A DNA stretch of 6,766 nt, taken from positions 1 through 6,766 of the forward strand of contig VBLA01000157.1 in assembly GCA_005879245.1 (NCBI GenBank), written 5' to 3'. Source of the DNA: Deltaproteobacteria bacterium (GTDB lineage: Bacteria > Desulfobacterota > Binatia > DP-6). Of this stretch, positions 5,284 to 6,766 are shown one piece after another. Numbering within the stretch: position 1 is the stretch's first letter; the number at the start of each line of letters is the position of its first letter. The position numbers and the translations under genes are program-made. The notes beneath the pieces were generated by a model that saw only the letters and a list, made by a program, of their open reading frames with translations, was not told the DNA's origin and did not search any database.

Positions 5284-6657
5284 ATGCGCGTCATCGACCC
5301 CTCCTCCGGGAACACGCTGGCCGAGGTCGCCGAGGCCGATGCACCCGCCGTTGCGGACGCCCTCCAGCGCGCGCGCCGTGCGCAACCCGCTTGGGCCACG
5401 ACGCCGCTCGAGGTGCGCCGCGACGCGGTCCGCCGCTTCCGGGCGCTCGTCGTGGAGCGCACCGAGGGGCTGGCCGAGACGCTGACCAGGGAGGTCGGGA
5501 AGCCGATCACGCAGTCTCGTAGCGAGCTCGCAGGCCTGCTCGGCCGGATCGACTTCTTCCTCGACGAGGTCGACCGGGCGGTCGCCGACCGCGTGGTCCT
5601 CGCCAGCGCCGCCGACCGGCTCGAGGAGCGTATCCGATGGGAGCCCCTCGGGGTGGTGGCCAACATCTCGGCCTGGAACTACCCCTGGTACGTCGGCGGC
5701 AACGTGTTCCTGCCCGCGCTCCTCACCGGCAACGCGATCCTCTACAAACCGAGCGAGTACGCCACGCTCACGGGGCTCGCGATCGCGCGCTTGCTGCACG
5801 AATCCGGAATCCCGCGGGACGTTTTCCAGACGCTCGTGGGCGGCGCGGAGGTCGGGGCGCTGCTGCTCGCGCAGCCGGTCGACATGGTCTGCTTCACCGG
5901 CTCACACGCGACGGGCGTCCGAGTGGCCGCCGCCGTGGCGTCGCGACTGGTCAAGATGCAGCTCGAGCTCGGGGGCAAGGATCCGGTCTACGTGTGCGAG
6001 GACGCCGATGTCGCCACGGCGGCCGCCTCGGTGGCCGACGGGGCCTTCTACAACACGGGCCAGAGCTGTTGCGCGGTGGAGCGAGTGTATGTGCACGAGC
6101 GGATCTGGTCGCGCTTCCTCGACGCGTTCGTCGACGTCGTCCGCGGGTACGTCGTCGGCGACCCGCTCGACGAGCGCACCTACGTCGGGCCACTCGCCCG
6201 CGGGGAGGTGGCGCTCACGCTGCTCGCGGAGCAGGTCGCCGATGCGCGCGCCCACGGCGGGCGCGTGCTCCTCGGCGGACAGCGCGTGCCCCGTCCGGGC
6301 TTCTTCTTCGCGCCGACGGTGCTCGTCGACGTCGACCACACGATGCGCGCGATGCGCGAGGAGACCTTCGGGCCGCTCATCGGGCTGGCGCCGGTCGCGT
6401 CGGACGACCAGGCCGTCGCGCTCATGAGCGACACCCAGTATGGCCTCACTGCTTCCGTGTACACGCCCGATCGGGCCCGCGCCGAGCGCCTCCTCGGTCG
6501 GCTCGATGTCGGCACCGCCTACTGGAACTGCTGCGACCGCGTGAGTCCGCGTCTGCCGTGGACGGGCCGCGGCGCCTCGGGCCTGGGCCTCACGCTCGGG
6601 CGCGAGGGCGTCACGACGTTCCTCCGCCCGAAGGCCTTCCACCTGCGCGGCGGCTGA
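5284..6657 (+). CDS. NAD-dependent aldehyde dehydrogenase family protein
   Basis: The product (457 aa from ATG 5284) oxidises an aldehyde to an acid with NAD(P)+. All key ALDH residues are present: ISAWNYP with the oxyanion Asn132, YKPSE with Lys155 and Glu158, FTGS at 204-207 and LELGGKDP with the general base Glu228. GQSCCA carries the catalytic Cys262, and EETFGP contains Glu360 for the nicotinamide ribose. Glu158, equivalent to Glu195 of ALDH2, favours NAD+. The C-terminal block WNCCDRVSPRLPWTGRG is typical of one bacterial ALDH subgroup. A longer start at 5227 is rejected because its GGAGGA touches the ATG and it overlaps the DUF1329 coding sequence. Alignable sequence begins at VIDPSSG, just after 5284. 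No strong ribosome site precedes 5284, so coupling to the gene 17 bases upstream is likely. The aldehyde substrate is unknown. Confidence 0.94.
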   Translation: MRVIDPSSGNTLAEVAEADAPAVADALQRARRAQPAWATTPLEVRRDAVRRFRALVVERTEGLAETLTREVGKPITQSRSELAGLLGRIDFFLDEVDRAVADRVVLASAADRLEERIRWEPLGVVANISAWNYPWYVGGNVFLPALLTGNAILYKPSEYATLTGLAIARLLHESGIPRDVFQTLVGGAEVGALLLAQPVDMVCFTGSHATGVRVAAAVASRLVKMQLELGGKDPVYVCEDADVATAAASVADGAFYNTGQSCCAVERVYVHERIWSRFLDAFVDVVRGYVVGDPLDERTYVGPLARGEVALTLLAEQVADARAHGGRVLLGGQRVPRPGFFFAPTVLVDVDHTMRAMREETFGPLIGLAPVASDDQAVALMSDTQYGLTASVYTPDRARAERLLGRLDVGTAYWNCCDRVSPRLPWTGRGASGLGLTLGREGVTTFLRPKAFHLRGG

Positions 6658-6699
6658 ACGGGCGCGCGACGCTGGTGTTCTGGGAGGTGCGGTGCGTTC

Positions 6700-6766
6700 C
6701 TAGAGGGTCTGCCGCAGCTGCGCGATGCGACTGCTCGCGTCGAAGAGGTTCCGGCTGAGCGCGCCG
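6700..6766 (-). CDS. C-terminal end of an unidentified gene (partial, runs off right edge)
   Basis: Reading leftward from the window edge, a frame stays open for 21 codons and ends with TAG at 6702-6700. It spells a plausible amphipathic helical tail (ALSRNLFDAS, then RIAQLRQTL) with high-GC third positions like the neighbouring genes. It faces the aldehyde dehydrogenase tail to tail, with 42 bases between the two stop codons. No terminator hairpin with a T-run is visible in that gap. There is too little sequence to name a family, and a chance open frame cannot be excluded. Confidence 0.45.
   Translation of the reverse strand, partial: GALSRNLFDASSRIAQLRQTL

Noticed and set aside
5637..6758. 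A 373-codon plus-strand frame overlapping the aldehyde dehydrogenase
   Set aside because: It is very Arg/Ala-rich with no motif; all ALDH active-site residues lie in the other plus frame.

Overview
This is a strongly GC-rich bacterial window, with third codon positions almost always G or C. The combination of a DUF1329 protein, a luciferase-like (LLM) oxidoreductase, a SnoaL-like protein, a PaaX-type regulator and a fatty-acid-desaturase-like enzyme resembles accessory catabolic or lipid-modifying loci of high-GC Deltaproteobacteria, Myxococcota or Binatota-like lineages. That placement is an inference from gene content and composition. No rRNA, tRNA, CRISPR array, insertion sequence or phage gene is visible.

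Layout. The left edge (1-406, minus strand) holds the first codons of an unidentified membrane protein and, just upstream of it, a small two-helix membrane protein. Bases 407-664 carry no convincing gene, though they include an AT-rich pocket and a short coding-like stretch. A minus-strand operon follows, read from right to left: SnoaL-like protein (2990-2502), PaaX-family regulator (2436-1576) and desaturase (1579-665). The last two overlap by ATGA. Divergent from it, on the plus strand, lie an LLM oxidoreductase (3077-4045), a DUF1329 protein (about 4135-5266, 5' end damaged) and an aldehyde dehydrogenase (5284-6657). The right edge (6766-6700, minus strand) is the C-terminal tail of an unidentified gene convergent with the aldehyde dehydrogenase.

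How it may work together. The two operons share an 80-bp divergent promoter region, so they are probably one functional unit. It contains two predicted oxidoreductases that would activate a substrate with O2 (LLM enzyme, di-iron desaturase/hydroxylase), a SnoaL-fold protein of a class that includes dehydratases and isomerases, an NAD-dependent aldehyde dehydrogenase and a probable envelope protein (DUF1329). A PaaX-type regulator, a family that senses acyl-CoA thioesters, sits in the middle. This suggests oxidation of a hydrophobic or cyclic substrate to an acid, but the substrate cannot be read from the sequence.

The most notable signals are (i) a DUF1329 gene whose signal peptide and body are in different reading frames with a stretch apparently missing between them, (ii) a 14/13-base inverted repeat wrapped around a good promoter directly in front of the PaaX-type gene, which would give a nearly leaderless mRNA, and (iii) a symmetrical divergent promoter between the two operons.
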